Shown here in pieces: positions 29,687-39,275 of a stretch of 64,000 nucleotides of DNA. The position numbers and the translations under genes were made by a program. The DNA comes from Geofilum rhodophaeum (GTDB taxonomy: Bacteria > Bacteroidota > Bacteroidia > Bacteroidales > Marinilabiliaceae). The stretch's first letter is position 1. Each line of letters begins with the position of its first letter. The DNA lies in assembly GCF_002210225.1 (NCBI RefSeq), contig NZ_MWUJ01000010.1, positions 62,001 to 126,000 of the forward strand. The letters run 5' to 3'. A model generated the notes under the pieces. The model had not been told where the DNA came from and searched no databases. It was given only the letters and a program-made list of their open reading frames with translations.

Positions 29687-30715
29687 TTACTTATTCGGAA
29701 TTTTGGCATCTTCAACCAGCATGGCCTGTACAATACGGGCGTGTTCGATTAAGTCTTGCACGGAAGAAACTTCGTTGCGGTAGTTGATGCCTGTGGGCCA
29801 ATAGTGAATGGGGTTGGTTCCCCCGTCGCCCTTGAGTGTCTGTCCGGTTAACTCCTGACACAAAGCCTGACCAGCAGCTCCTTGCCAAACTCCGTTTACC
29901 ATCAGGTTTTTCCACGCCTGGGTTGTTCCCGAACCAAAATAGTGCGCCATTTCGTGCATTACCGTTCCTACCCACATATAGGAAGTGTTGGGTCCAAAGC
30001 CTATACTGCCGCGGTAACTGGCTTGCGCCGTAGGGATGCCTTCGTTATAATACACATATATGTTGGCCTCGAAGGTGGTGTACCTGTTGTAATAGTAACA
30101 GGCACTGTCCAGAGCCTGCTTCAATTGGTCGTAGAATGCCGCGCTGGGGTCAACGGCCAGGTTGTAGGTGACGTTGCCGGTTTTCTGTTCGAGTTTTATG
30201 GTTTCGCCATAGGCGGTGCCTTCACAATTTGTGGCAAAGCCTCTGACGTAATAGTTCCTTTCCGGATCCAAATCACTTAAAAAGGTGTAAAACTTTCCAC
30301 TGGTTACCCCAGCGGAAAATTTGTAATCAGCCACAGTAGGGTAGCTGTGGGCCGCCCAAACCATACCCCGTTCCAGTATCGGGCACCCGCCGTCATCGTG
30401 TATATCTACCAGTCCGTTGGTTTTTCCGCCTTGAACCATGGGGTCGATCGAAAGCGTAGTTACTCCGGGTAAGGCATAGCTTGCCTCGCCATAGGTGATG
30501 CTGTCGATTTCGACGATTGGAATGCGCAAAATCAGATGGTCGCTGGTTGCAATAACCAAAGTGCTGTCTTGGTTATCGGTTGTAATGTTCACAATGCTGC
30601 TGAGTTGTATGCGCTGAATCAGGCTGTTTGTCCGATGCAGGTTGAGCGTTGTTGCTGTTGCATTAATGGAGAAAAGCAGCAGAAGAGCAAAAAAGAGCGA
30701 ATGGAGCGTTCTCAT
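29687..30715 (-). CDS. Predicted secreted zinc metallopeptidase with Fn3-like domain
   Basis: 342 residues with signal peptide (to about NATATT). Residues 25-80 hold the pattern ending VEIDSITYGE often found near the start of exported Bacteroidota proteins. Residues about 95-180 (LERGMVWAAHSYPT through NYYVRGFATN) look like an Fn3-type domain. The C-terminal half contains HEMAHYFGSG: His254, Glu255 and His258 form a zincin HExxH motif. Conserved-looking LMVNGVWQGAAGQALCQELTG and HYWPTGINY follow. I do not recognise the peptidase family or the third zinc ligand. It lies between LamG/T9SS and GH43 genes (gaps 13 and 33 bp), which suggests action on a glycoprotein or on the local surface machinery. 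Confidence 0.7.
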   Translation of the reverse strand: MRTLHSLFFALLLLFSINATATTLNLHRTNSLIQRIQLSSIVNITTDNQDSTLVIATSDHLILRIPIVEIDSITYGEASYALPGVTTLSIDPMVQGGKTNGLVDIHDDGGCPILERGMVWAAHSYPTVADYKFSAGVTSGKFYTFLSDLDPERNYYVRGFATNCEGTAYGETIKLEQKTGNVTYNLAVDPSAAFYDQLKQALDSACYYYNRYTTFEANIYVYYNEGIPTAQASYRGSIGFGPNTSYMWVGTVMHEMAHYFGSGTTQAWKNLMVNGVWQGAAGQALCQELTGQTLKGDGGTNPIHYWPTGINYRNEVSSVQDLIEHARIVQAMLVEDAKIPNK

Positions 30716-30728
30716 TATTATACAGGGT

Positions 30729-32702
30729 TTAGTTTTTTAATAATTTGAAGTTGGCCAGTTTGGTTTGGATCAAATACCAGCCAGCTGGCAGGCTTGAAAT
30801 GTTCACAGTCATATTATCAGCAGAGAGTAGTTGCTGGCCCACCAATTGACCACTTATGTTGTAGATTTTGACTGCAAGGCCGCTATCTGGAATGGGAGAA
30901 AGGGTGAAATACAATTGAGCAGGATTGGGGTGTAATTGTAGACTCTGATTTGCTGTAGGAAGCTGGATGGAAGTTGTCAGGCCTGCAAATGTTAGCTTTT
31001 GAACTTCCCCCAGGAGTATTTCCTTTGAAGTGCCATTGATGGTATTGAGCAACATTGAGTTTGGCGTAAAGGTTAAGGTGTTCAATTCAGCCAAGGGGGT
31101 TGGATGTTCTGTGTTGTCGGTTTTAGTGGTAATTAAATGACTTGCGAATGGCTTGCTTTTGGTGAATAAATTGGAGCTTTCAGCAATTTGTTCCGTCGCG
31201 ATATTGGCTGCGGTTGCTCGCTCTAACAGCGCAATGGTTTCTTCTACTTTTAATTCGTCTTTTACGATTTCTGCTTCCGTTAACGCTTTTCTATATAGTC
31301 TGAAATCATAAATGAACGTGCTTCCCAGGTATCCGTCTGTAAAAAAACAGGAGCGTCCCAGCCAATTATACAGAGGCCCCGTGGGTGTGTTTTTTAACAG
31401 ACTGGACGCAATGGTGTTGCTAATGGATTCCTGGGCCACTTTAACACCATCAATAAACAGCGTTCCTGTTTGGCCATTTTGTGTATAGGTCATGTGATGC
31501 CAGCCTCCAAGCAGTGCTTCCTGGCCAAAAGTCACCTTTTGGAGCCCCGAAGCAGTTGTGTTGGATTTGGGGCTGATGGCCTGCTCTTGATTTTTTAAAT
31601 CAGCTGCCAGGTAACCATTTTGGTCGTTGGTCATATTAACCGAATTGGAAAAGGTCCACAGGTAATTGCCGTTTTGTTGTATGCGAGTGTAGGTGTTATC
31701 TACTCTGAAAAAGGCCGATAGGGTATAGTCCTGGCATTGGGCCAGCATACTGCCTGCAGCTGCTCCCAGGTCCAGATATCCATTGTTTTCGCCTAAGTTT
31801 AGTACGTTAATATACCCGCTCTCGTTGTCGCCAAGGGTTATAATGTTGGCATCGTTTTTAAGGGTGGCCTTTAATTTAAAGATACTTGCATCCATTATCT
31901 CGTCGTCAGCTTGGTTGGTGCTGAAGTTGTGGTGAATGAGCAAAGCTCCTGCCCGACCTTCCAGACCGGCTTCTTTTTGAATATCTTCTTTGGACAAGGG
32001 GGTGGAAAAAAGTTTTATTTCGTCCACCATTCCCCCAAAGCCATTGGTGTCGGTTTCGTAACGCGAATAGCCAAAATAATTGTCGGTGGTTGTTCCTAAA
32101 AAATCATCGGGTCGATGGGGCAGGTTGTTGGTCGATCCGGCCTCTTCTCCATTGATGAAAAAGGTGGCGGTGCCGGTTTCCGTAGTTTCGTTCCAAACAT
32201 AGCTCAGTGCAATGTGGGTCCATACGCCAATCGGGCATCGTTTGTTGGAGAAAGCCATGGCAATTTGTCCGTTGGCTGATCTGAAACGCAGCGCCATAAC
32301 CCCGTTGTCGCTTCCATAACTTGGAATCATTGCAATAAATGCATTGTCTCCGTTAATTCCCGACCCCCAATCAAAAAAGCGGGTCGATTTTTTTAAAGTC
32401 TCCAGTTTGACCCAACTCATATAAGTGAAGGAAGTCAGATTCGCGGTAAGATCTTCTGGTGCTTTTATATATTGTCCGTGATTAGTTAGTTCCAGACTTG
32501 TCTGTTCAAACCCGTCAACATACAATGGGCTACCCACCAGCTGTCCGTTGTGGTTTTCTGCGAATTCATTCACGGCCCAAAGGTCGTCGGTAACATTAAA
32601 CCGATAGTGCAATATGGGAGCAGCCGGGCTGAGGGAGGGCAGGAGCAATCCCATCATTCCCAAGCAAAGGGAAATCGCTGTTCTACGTAGTTCTTTTTGC
32701 AT
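30729..32702 (-). CDS. Two-LamG-domain T9SS-secreted protein
   Basis: 657 residues with a signal peptide (to about LSPAAP). Two concanavalin/LamG domains follow: about 28-245 (ILHYRFNVTDDL to MVDEIKLFSTPLSKEDIQ) and 255-485 (LLIHHNFSTNQADDE to FIYDFRLYRKALTEAEI). A linker with PLAELNTLTFTPNS and LLGEVQKLTFAG comes next, then a C-terminal T9SS type A sorting domain (about 580-657, LHPNPAQLYFTLSP to GWYLIQTKLANFKLLKN). There is no catalytic signature, so glycan binding at the cell surface or in the medium is the likely role. It is first in the minus-strand operon with the metallopeptidase and GH43. Confidence 0.85.
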   Translation of the reverse strand: MQKELRRTAISLCLGMMGLLLPSLSPAAPILHYRFNVTDDLWAVNEFAENHNGQLVGSPLYVDGFEQTSLELTNHGQYIKAPEDLTANLTSFTYMSWVKLETLKKSTRFFDWGSGINGDNAFIAMIPSYGSDNGVMALRFRSANGQIAMAFSNKRCPIGVWTHIALSYVWNETTETGTATFFINGEEAGSTNNLPHRPDDFLGTTTDNYFGYSRYETDTNGFGGMVDEIKLFSTPLSKEDIQKEAGLEGRAGALLIHHNFSTNQADDEIMDASIFKLKATLKNDANIITLGDNESGYINVLNLGENNGYLDLGAAAGSMLAQCQDYTLSAFFRVDNTYTRIQQNGNYLWTFSNSVNMTNDQNGYLAADLKNQEQAISPKSNTTASGLQKVTFGQEALLGGWHHMTYTQNGQTGTLFIDGVKVAQESISNTIASSLLKNTPTGPLYNWLGRSCFFTDGYLGSTFIYDFRLYRKALTEAEIVKDELKVEETIALLERATAANIATEQIAESSNLFTKSKPFASHLITTKTDNTEHPTPLAELNTLTFTPNSMLLNTINGTSKEILLGEVQKLTFAGLTTSIQLPTANQSLQLHPNPAQLYFTLSPIPDSGLAVKIYNISGQLVGQQLLSADNMTVNISSLPAGWYLIQTKLANFKLLKN

Positions 32703-33036
32703 TTCAAAAATTTCAGTTAATTGCTGTGTACGTTTCTGTAAAATTACCTGATATTGTTAGTGCTCTTTGGTAGTAATTGTACAAAAAATGGCAGTTTTTC
32801 GACCAGTTGGAAGTCCAATTGTGTTGTAAGTCGTCAACGCTTTTTGTTGATTGAATGCTTGTTGACCGTCCTTTTTTTGATCCGAATGATTTGCTGGTGG
32901 GTCTGCGTAAAGCATTAATAATTGAAAGGTTTTTTTGAATTTCTACTATTTACTTCAGGTTTATTTGCATAATTTTGATTTAGTGTTAAAATTTGTTTAC
33001 ACGTCGTTTGTACTTTTAATCTAAATCTTTTTTAGT
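32703..33036. other. Divergent promoter region (334 bp)
   Basis: AT-rich gap between two divergent LamG/T9SS genes. It holds a plus-strand -7 element at 32970 and no open frame, RNA gene or long repeat that I can see. Both operons should start here. Confidence 0.6.
32970..32977 (+). promoter_or_regulatory. -7 element of the promoter for the 33037 gene
   Basis: TAATTTTG is an exact TAnnTTTG match, 60 bp before the ATG. No TTG-type -33 element sits at ideal distance, so the call rests on the -7 match and position. Confidence 0.4.
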
Positions 33037-36000
33037 ATGAAAATGAGACATTTACTGATGAGGTCTTTGGTGGTTGCGCTTGCATTGGGGTGGAGTACCT
33101 CTGTACAGCTCATGGCCCAGACCCTTAAGCACTCCTTTGATTTTCAGGAGGCAGTGACCATTGATGGTCAAAACTATGTGGTGGACTCCCAAGGTGGGGT
33201 ACAAGGCTTGCTGGTTGATGCGGCAAGTGTTGTTGATGGGAATCTTGATTTGGATGGTGGTTATGTTACTTTTCCTGCAAACAGTTTCGACATTGCTCAA
33301 TACCAGGATGCGGTAACTGTTGAGTTGTTTTTCCGGCAAAAACCCGGCGCCAATGCGCCCAACTCTTATACCACGATATTCTCATTTGGGCGGACAGTTG
33401 AAGGTTGGAAAGGTCAGGACTATTTTCAATTTCAGCCCTCTCGTGAGGATGGCATTTCCAGACTTGCGATATCAGCTAACACTGTGGATAACCCCTGGTC
33501 TTCAGAAAGTGCTGTGGAGGGTGAAATGTATACCGACTCGCGTACGCATTATATGGTGGCCATCCTTACCGATACTGAAATTATCTTGTATATGGATGGG
33601 GAATTTAGTGGATCTACGCCTCTGTCTGAAGCAAATCGCAGAGAGTCGATTAGTCCAGAGAAGGCCTTTTTAGGATGGACTCCCTACAGTAATGACCCAA
33701 AATGGAAGGGATTTATAGAGGAGTATCATATTTATGAAGGTACGATGTCGGCCGAAGTAATTGGTCAGCGTTTTCTTGATTATATGGGAGAGGACTATTT
33801 TAATGCCAATTTGGCTGATCTTACCGCGGAAGAAGGTACTTGGGATATGGTTTTTGATCCGGCTCAGGATACCTATACGCTTACCGTGCCTTATGCCGCT
33901 ACAGAAGTGTCTTTAGAGGCCATACCGGAAGTAGATTTTGCCGATGCAGCCTTACTGGATGTAGAGGGCAATCCTTACCCCGCTGGTCCTATACCATTGG
34001 AAGGGGAAGGCGACACTTATGTTGATGTTATGGTTACGGCTGCCGATGGTGTTACACAAAGTCAGTACTACGTAACCGTGGTACGTGCTGAGGGAACTAC
34101 CTCTGCCAACCTATCGGGACTTGAGCTTTCTGCAGGTACGCTGATGCCGGAGTTTAATACACATGTTACTGAGTATACCTCCATTTTGCCTAGTGACGTA
34201 AGCACTCTTGATGTAACTGGTACTGCTTTATGGGCAGGTGCAACGGTGACTAACGTAAGCGGACATACGGTAAATCCCGAAGGAGGGACCGTAGAGGTGA
34301 CTTCAGTGTCCGAAGATGGCGATACTACTATGGTGTATAGCATTACCTATGGGATTTCCAAGTTTGCCGCCAATAAGGAGTTGTTCCTAACTCATGAAAG
34401 AACCGGGTTTGTTATTGGTGAAGGAGTAGATACCACATTAATCTATATTTATCGTCCTGAAATCAACAATCCTTCTTTAGTCTATACTTTTGAAGAAAGT
34501 GGTGTGGAGGGTGAATACTTTCTGCGTAATGGAAACGATAAGTACATGGCCATAACCAAGGATCCGGTGTGGAATATAGAAATGTATCCGCAGGCCGAAC
34601 TGCCTGCTGAACTTGATAGTGCCCGTTTCCGCGTGGAAGAGTTTGAGCCCAATCGTTTCCATATTATTTCTGTTGCGCGCGAAAAATACGCATCAAATAC
34701 AAGCAACAAGTATCTGGGAACAAACAACGATAATTTGGCAGGAGGTGTGTATAATGACAAACCTTCGAACAACAGTTATATTGTTTGGAACCTCTACGAG
34801 GTGTTGGATCTGGTTGATCCTTACGAAACTCGTTTGGATACTCTTATTGTTAATGGCCTTAAGCTGCTTCCCGCTTTTGACAGTTTTACCAAAGAATATC
34901 ACGTGGTAATTGGGGAAGAAGTTACCGAAGCAGAGGTGAGTGCAACTGCAGTTGATGCAGCCACTGAGATTAGCGGTACTGGAACCGTTGCATTGGAAGG
35001 CGACAGTGGCAGTTTTACTGTTACTGTTACTTCTACCGAGGATGCCAACTATTCTACAGAATACGTGGTTCATTACATTCGTGAACAACCCTTTGCTTTG
35101 CGTCACTCTTATACCTTTGCGGACGGAACAGCCCGGGATGTGGTAGGACAGGCCCACGGAACCATTATGGGTGGTACCATTGTTTCTGGTGAGTACATTA
35201 CGGCTGAGCAAGGAGATTACATCTCGTTGGATGCAGAAACCATTGCCATTAATACTTATCCTGCATTTACCCTGGAACTCTATTTCCGTGGAGATGGAAC
35301 CAACGGCAACAACAATACCATGATTGCCTATTTAGGTGATACGCAGGATGATCTGGGTGTGGATTACATATTTATGAACCATAAGAGTTCTTTGTCGTTC
35401 TCAACCAACAAATACACCGAGCCTTGGTCTGGTGCTGACGGAATCAATTCTGAGCCATATGACGATGATCTTCCCCACCACTTTGTTGCTGTGGTCGACA
35501 ATGAGCAGATGACCTTCTATATCGACGGTGTAGCTATAGGTACGCAACCTTTGAGCGATAGAAATAAAGTGTTTGACCTAAGCAATGCTGCTGCTTACCT
35601 GGCAAAAGGTGGCTATACCGCTGACCTTACCTGGCTGGGAGGAATCTATGAGTACAATATTTATATGGGACGCATGTCTGAAGAGGAGATCGGTTTACGT
35701 GCCACCAGTCCTCCAATTGAGGACGGTTCTGCTGATGCTTCATTGATGGATCTTGCAGTAGATGGCCTTACCATTGAAGGATTCAGTCCCTATGTGTACG
35801 ACTATACCATTTTACTGGACGAAGGCGCAGAGTTGCCCTATGTCACCGCGGTTGCTACTGGTAGCTCAGCTGTTGCCGAGGTGGTTCAAGTTACGGAGTT
35901 GCCCGGACAGGCTGTTGTTACAGTTACTGCCGCAGATGGTGAAACCACTTTGGTGTATACGCTTAATTTCGACTTCCTTACCTCGGTTGCACAACCTGCT

Positions 36001-36228
36001 GAAGTCAGTCGTGTTGCGGTTTATCCTACTGTAACATCCGGCAGTTTCAATTTGGTTGCCAACGGTGCAGTAGGTACTGTAACGGTTTACGATCTGAGTG
36101 GGCGTGTGGTTTTGACTACGCCATTGAATGGTTCAGATTTCGGATTTGATTTGCCCTCAGTTGGCATGTACCTGTTGCGTGTGGATACTGCCAAGGGTTC
36201 TCAAATTATTAAGCTTGTTAAAAAGTAA
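33037..36228 (+). CDS. LamG / cadherin-like multidomain T9SS-secreted protein
   Basis: 1063 residues with a signal peptide (to about LMAQT). Layout: LamG domain (about 30-250); cadherin-like beta-sandwich domains of the PF12733 type at about 256-350 and 355-443 (each with an ANLSGLELSAGTLMPEF-like start and a VTVTAADG-like end); a region 444-595 with GKYMAIT- and KYLGTNN-like strands that may be a beta-trefoil. Then a third cadherin-like domain (about 600-685), a second LamG (690-905), a fourth cadherin-like domain (910-990) and a T9SS sorting domain (about 990-1063, VAVYPTVTSGSFNLVAN to IIKLVKK). No catalytic motif is seen. It is probably a secreted or surface adhesin-like glycan binder, monocistronic with its own promoter and terminator. 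Confidence 0.83.
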   Translation: MKMRHLLMRSLVVALALGWSTSVQLMAQTLKHSFDFQEAVTIDGQNYVVDSQGGVQGLLVDAASVVDGNLDLDGGYVTFPANSFDIAQYQDAVTVELFFRQKPGANAPNSYTTIFSFGRTVEGWKGQDYFQFQPSREDGISRLAISANTVDNPWSSESAVEGEMYTDSRTHYMVAILTDTEIILYMDGEFSGSTPLSEANRRESISPEKAFLGWTPYSNDPKWKGFIEEYHIYEGTMSAEVIGQRFLDYMGEDYFNANLADLTAEEGTWDMVFDPAQDTYTLTVPYAATEVSLEAIPEVDFADAALLDVEGNPYPAGPIPLEGEGDTYVDVMVTAADGVTQSQYYVTVVRAEGTTSANLSGLELSAGTLMPEFNTHVTEYTSILPSDVSTLDVTGTALWAGATVTNVSGHTVNPEGGTVEVTSVSEDGDTTMVYSITYGISKFAANKELFLTHERTGFVIGEGVDTTLIYIYRPEINNPSLVYTFEESGVEGEYFLRNGNDKYMAITKDPVWNIEMYPQAELPAELDSARFRVEEFEPNRFHIISVAREKYASNTSNKYLGTNNDNLAGGVYNDKPSNNSYIVWNLYEVLDLVDPYETRLDTLIVNGLKLLPAFDSFTKEYHVVIGEEVTEAEVSATAVDAATEISGTGTVALEGDSGSFTVTVTSTEDANYSTEYVVHYIREQPFALRHSYTFADGTARDVVGQAHGTIMGGTIVSGEYITAEQGDYISLDAETIAINTYPAFTLELYFRGDGTNGNNNTMIAYLGDTQDDLGVDYIFMNHKSSLSFSTNKYTEPWSGADGINSEPYDDDLPHHFVAVVDNEQMTFYIDGVAIGTQPLSDRNKVFDLSNAAAYLAKGGYTADLTWLGGIYEYNIYMGRMSEEEIGLRATSPPIEDGSADASLMDLAVDGLTIEGFSPYVYDYTILLDEGAELPYVTAVATGSSAVAEVVQVTELPGQAVVTVTAADGETTLVYTLNFDFLTSVAQPAEVSRVAVYPTVTSGSFNLVANGAVGTVTVYDLSGRVVLTTPLNGSDFGFDLPSVGMYLLRVDTAKGSQIIKLVKK

Positions 36229-36263
36229 GGAAATGTTATTCTTTCTTTTTTCATGAAAAGTTT

Positions 36264-36295
36264 CGGGCTGCCTTTGGGCAGCCCGTTCTTTTTCT
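36264..36295 (+). terminator. Intrinsic terminator
   Basis: CGGGCTGCC and GGCAGCCCG form a perfect 9-bp stem with a TTTG loop, followed by TTCTTTTT. It ends the 33037 gene and isolates the downstream fasciclin/SusCD operon. Confidence 0.93.
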
Positions 36296-36447
36296 TGGAG
36301 ATTGTGGTTTGTTGTTTTGTTAATGTGTTTGTTGTTAGTATGGTATGTGGTTGTGGGTGTTTGTCTCGTTCTCCGATTTTTTTGGGCTATGTCGAATTTG
36401 TAACAGCATTTTTAATTTTATGAATATCCGGTTTGGTTGGCTTCGGT

Positions 36448-36455
36448 TACTTTTG
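36448..36455 (+). promoter_or_regulatory. -7 element of the promoter for the GH128/fasciclin/SusCD operon
   Basis: TACTTTTG is an exact TAnnTTTG match 38 bp before the ATG at 36494. A TTTG lies 12 bases upstream, closer than the usual 18-20, so the -33 element is uncertain. Confidence 0.35.
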
Positions 36456-36493
36456 TTTTGTGTTGTTAACTTAATTTTTACAAATCGCTCTTT

Positions 36494-39208
36494 ATGAGAT
36501 GGAATAATTTTTACCCTTCGGTATTTAGGTGCTCAGGTTTTGTTTTGGTTCTTTGGTTGCTTAGTAGCGCCAGTCTGCAATCTGCAGTTCCGGTCGAAGA
36601 GCTTGTTCAAATAACCGAAAGCCGGGTTTTGGATCAGGCGCTTGAGTTGCATATAACCTCTGAAACAACGCCTTTTGCTGCGGGCGTTGATGTTTCTTTG
36701 AATCACGAAGATGCCTGGGTGGTTTTTGAGAACATCAAACCTTCCGAAGTTGTAGCCAATTTTCTGGGACAGGTAAAAGTTCAGGGATCCCCTTTTTATG
36801 ATGGCGTTAACGGTCGGGTTGCCATTTTTGCGCACGGTACAGTTTTAATGCCTCACAGCGCCTCTTATGAGCCTTTAACTGTTTTCACTTCAGCTTATTT
36901 TGATGGAGAAACAAAGTCTTTTTCATTGCACACACACCATAATCAACTGGGTGATTTTGATAATGCCATTCGGAGCTTTAAATTAAAGCGGGGTTATCAA
37001 GCTACATTAGCCACCAACTCTGATGGTTCTGGTTACAGTCGCGTTTTTATTGCGGACAAAGAGGATTTGGAGTTTGAAGTCATGCCTGACTTTCTGGATG
37101 GAAATGTTTCGTTTATTCGTGTGTTTAAACATCAATGGGTAACAAAGAAAGGATGGGCTGGATGGAATGCCGGTGAATACCAAATGGTGAATGCTACATG
37201 GTATTACGACTGGAATGCTGAAGGGGCTACTTCGCACGATCAGGAATATGCGGTTATTCGTCAAAATGGGGGATGGCCTTCCTGGGATCTTATTAATAAT
37301 AAAGCCGACGTATCCAATTTGCTTGGATTTAATGAGCCGGACAGGCCCGATCAATCAAATTTGACTTTTGATCAAGCGCTTGCTATGTGGCCTCAATTTA
37401 TGGCTTCCGGTTTGCGTTTGGGGGCACCGGCCACTTCAGATCCTTTTAACAATTGGTCACTTTTTAATTTTATTGATCATTGTGATGAGTTGAATTATCG
37501 TGTAGATTTTGTGGCCATTCATGCCTATTGGGCCAAATCGGCTCAACAGTGGTACAACGATTTGAAATACATTCATGAGCGTACCGGCCGTCCTATTTGG
37601 ATTACAGAATGGAACAATGGCGCCAATTGGACCAATGAGTGGTGGCCAGATGATTCACGGGCGTATACCGATGCCAATGCGCAAAAGCAATTGAATGATT
37701 TGAAGGCTATTTTAACTGTCTTGGATACAACCAGTTTTATAGAGCGTTATTCTATATACAATTGGGTGGAGGATGCCAGGGCCGTGGTGTTAAATGGTGA
37801 GCTTACTTTAGCAGGAGAGTATTATGCCAGCAACAAATCTGAAGTTGCTTATGATTCCCGGTTCGAAGTTATTCCAGGATATACCTTTGTTGCGCCAACA
37901 CTCTCTATTTCCTATCACCGGTCTACTTCCAGCATGCGCCTCGCATGGTCCAATCCCAATGGCGATTTGGTAAAAGCTTACCGTTTGGAGCGTAGTATAA
38001 ATGGAAGTAGTTTTTCTCCGGTTTATGAGAGTGAAAATTTGGGTACTCTGTCTTTTTTGGACCCCATTGGTGATATGGTTGCCGGTACCATTAGGTATCG
38101 TATGGGGGTTCAAACATCCAATGATGCATGGTTGTATTCCGATGAAGTGTTGTATATGAAGACAGCGGGCACCGGAGCTGTTGAAGGTGGACTTTTCCCC
38201 ATTTTAGATTCCGACTGGTCACAATTGGTCTTTTCGGAAACCTATCCATCGGTTCCGCTTGCCTTTTTAGGCGTTCCACGATTTAAGTCGGTGATGCCGC
38301 TTACTGTTCGAATAGGAACAACCACCACCAGCAATCTTCAATATAAAGTGGAGTCTTGGAATTATTATAGGAATCCTAATTTTGCGGGGGGAGACTCATT
38401 GGCCCTTCTTTCCTTGCCTGCCGGGGATTATAGTTTTGGAGGACTGCAAGGGGAGGTCGGACAAGTTGGTCGAGTCAAGCGGGAATGGTTTCCCGTGGTC
38501 TTTGAGAGAACTTTTGATGAGGCGCCGTTGGTCTTCGTTACCCAGGCCTCGAATGGTTCTCCATTTCCCACTGCACTTGCTATTAGAAATATAAGCACAA
38601 CTGGATTTGAAGTTCGTTTGAAATCCGAGGAAGCTGTCACAGCTGCTACCCTTGGGGAGTTAGTTAATTATTTAGCCATTGAACGAGGTCAGGGTGCCAT
38701 CGGTAGTTTCCGAATGGTAGCGGCCGATACGGGAGCTGATGGCGCAGTAACCACCGATTTGATTAAAGTTGCCACAGATGAGGGTTTTTCCAGGCCTGTA
38801 ATTTTTGGCAGTTTCCAGACAGACAACAATTCTTTTGCCTCCACGCTTAGATATTACCCCACTGAAGGAAGTCCCGAGTTTAATTTGTTTCGGCAGCGAG
38901 AGTTGTCTGGTGGTGCCAGCGTAGTGCAGGCCGATGAAGTCGCCTGGATGATTATGGATTTGGCGCCTGGACAAAATGTTGCTGTTGCGAACAGGGCAGT
39001 CGGGGCAGATTTAAAGTTTTTTCCTAACCCTGTAAAGGATCAGTTGTTTGTTAACAGCCTACATCCCATCGAGGTGAGCGTATTTTCCACAACAGGAGTA
39101 CTTGTTAAGCGCCAGATGGTGCAGCAAAGTCTAAATGTGGGGGACTTGCCTCCCGGAAATTATGTGATAAGGGCTGAAGGGATTACCCACCAGATGGTTA
39201 AGTGGTGA
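36494..39208 (+). CDS. GH128-like glycoside hydrolase with H-lectin-like repeats and T9SS domain
   Basis: 904 residues with signal peptide (to about SLQSAV). A beta-rich N-terminal domain (about 35-190) precedes a TIM-barrel catalytic domain of the Asl1-like/GH128 type (about 195-450). LLGFNEPDRPDQSN has the probable acid/base Glu281, VDFVAIHAYW follows, and IWITEWNNGANWT has the probable nucleophile Glu372. Next come an Fn3-like domain (about 470-555) and two repeats resembling H-type lectin folds (about 570-830, with VVFERTFDEAPLVFV and NISTTGFEVRL). A T9SS sorting domain closes the protein (about 835-904, FFPNPVKDQLFVN). Characterised GH128 enzymes are endo-beta-1,3-glucanases. This one heads the fasciclin/SusCD operon, so it may make the oligosaccharides those transporters import. 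Confidence 0.82.
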   Translation: MRWNNFYPSVFRCSGFVLVLWLLSSASLQSAVPVEELVQITESRVLDQALELHITSETTPFAAGVDVSLNHEDAWVVFENIKPSEVVANFLGQVKVQGSPFYDGVNGRVAIFAHGTVLMPHSASYEPLTVFTSAYFDGETKSFSLHTHHNQLGDFDNAIRSFKLKRGYQATLATNSDGSGYSRVFIADKEDLEFEVMPDFLDGNVSFIRVFKHQWVTKKGWAGWNAGEYQMVNATWYYDWNAEGATSHDQEYAVIRQNGGWPSWDLINNKADVSNLLGFNEPDRPDQSNLTFDQALAMWPQFMASGLRLGAPATSDPFNNWSLFNFIDHCDELNYRVDFVAIHAYWAKSAQQWYNDLKYIHERTGRPIWITEWNNGANWTNEWWPDDSRAYTDANAQKQLNDLKAILTVLDTTSFIERYSIYNWVEDARAVVLNGELTLAGEYYASNKSEVAYDSRFEVIPGYTFVAPTLSISYHRSTSSMRLAWSNPNGDLVKAYRLERSINGSSFSPVYESENLGTLSFLDPIGDMVAGTIRYRMGVQTSNDAWLYSDEVLYMKTAGTGAVEGGLFPILDSDWSQLVFSETYPSVPLAFLGVPRFKSVMPLTVRIGTTTTSNLQYKVESWNYYRNPNFAGGDSLALLSLPAGDYSFGGLQGEVGQVGRVKREWFPVVFERTFDEAPLVFVTQASNGSPFPTALAIRNISTTGFEVRLKSEEAVTAATLGELVNYLAIERGQGAIGSFRMVAADTGADGAVTTDLIKVATDEGFSRPVIFGSFQTDNNSFASTLRYYPTEGSPEFNLFRQRELSGGASVVQADEVAWMIMDLAPGQNVAVANRAVGADLKFFPNPVKDQLFVNSLHPIEVSVFSTTGVLVKRQMVQQSLNVGDLPPGNYVIRAEGITHQMVKW

Positions 39209-39275
39209 AGAAGGTTTTTGAGTTTCTCAGGCTTAGTCCTACTGTTTTTGAATGTTAATTAAATCGACACAAGTA

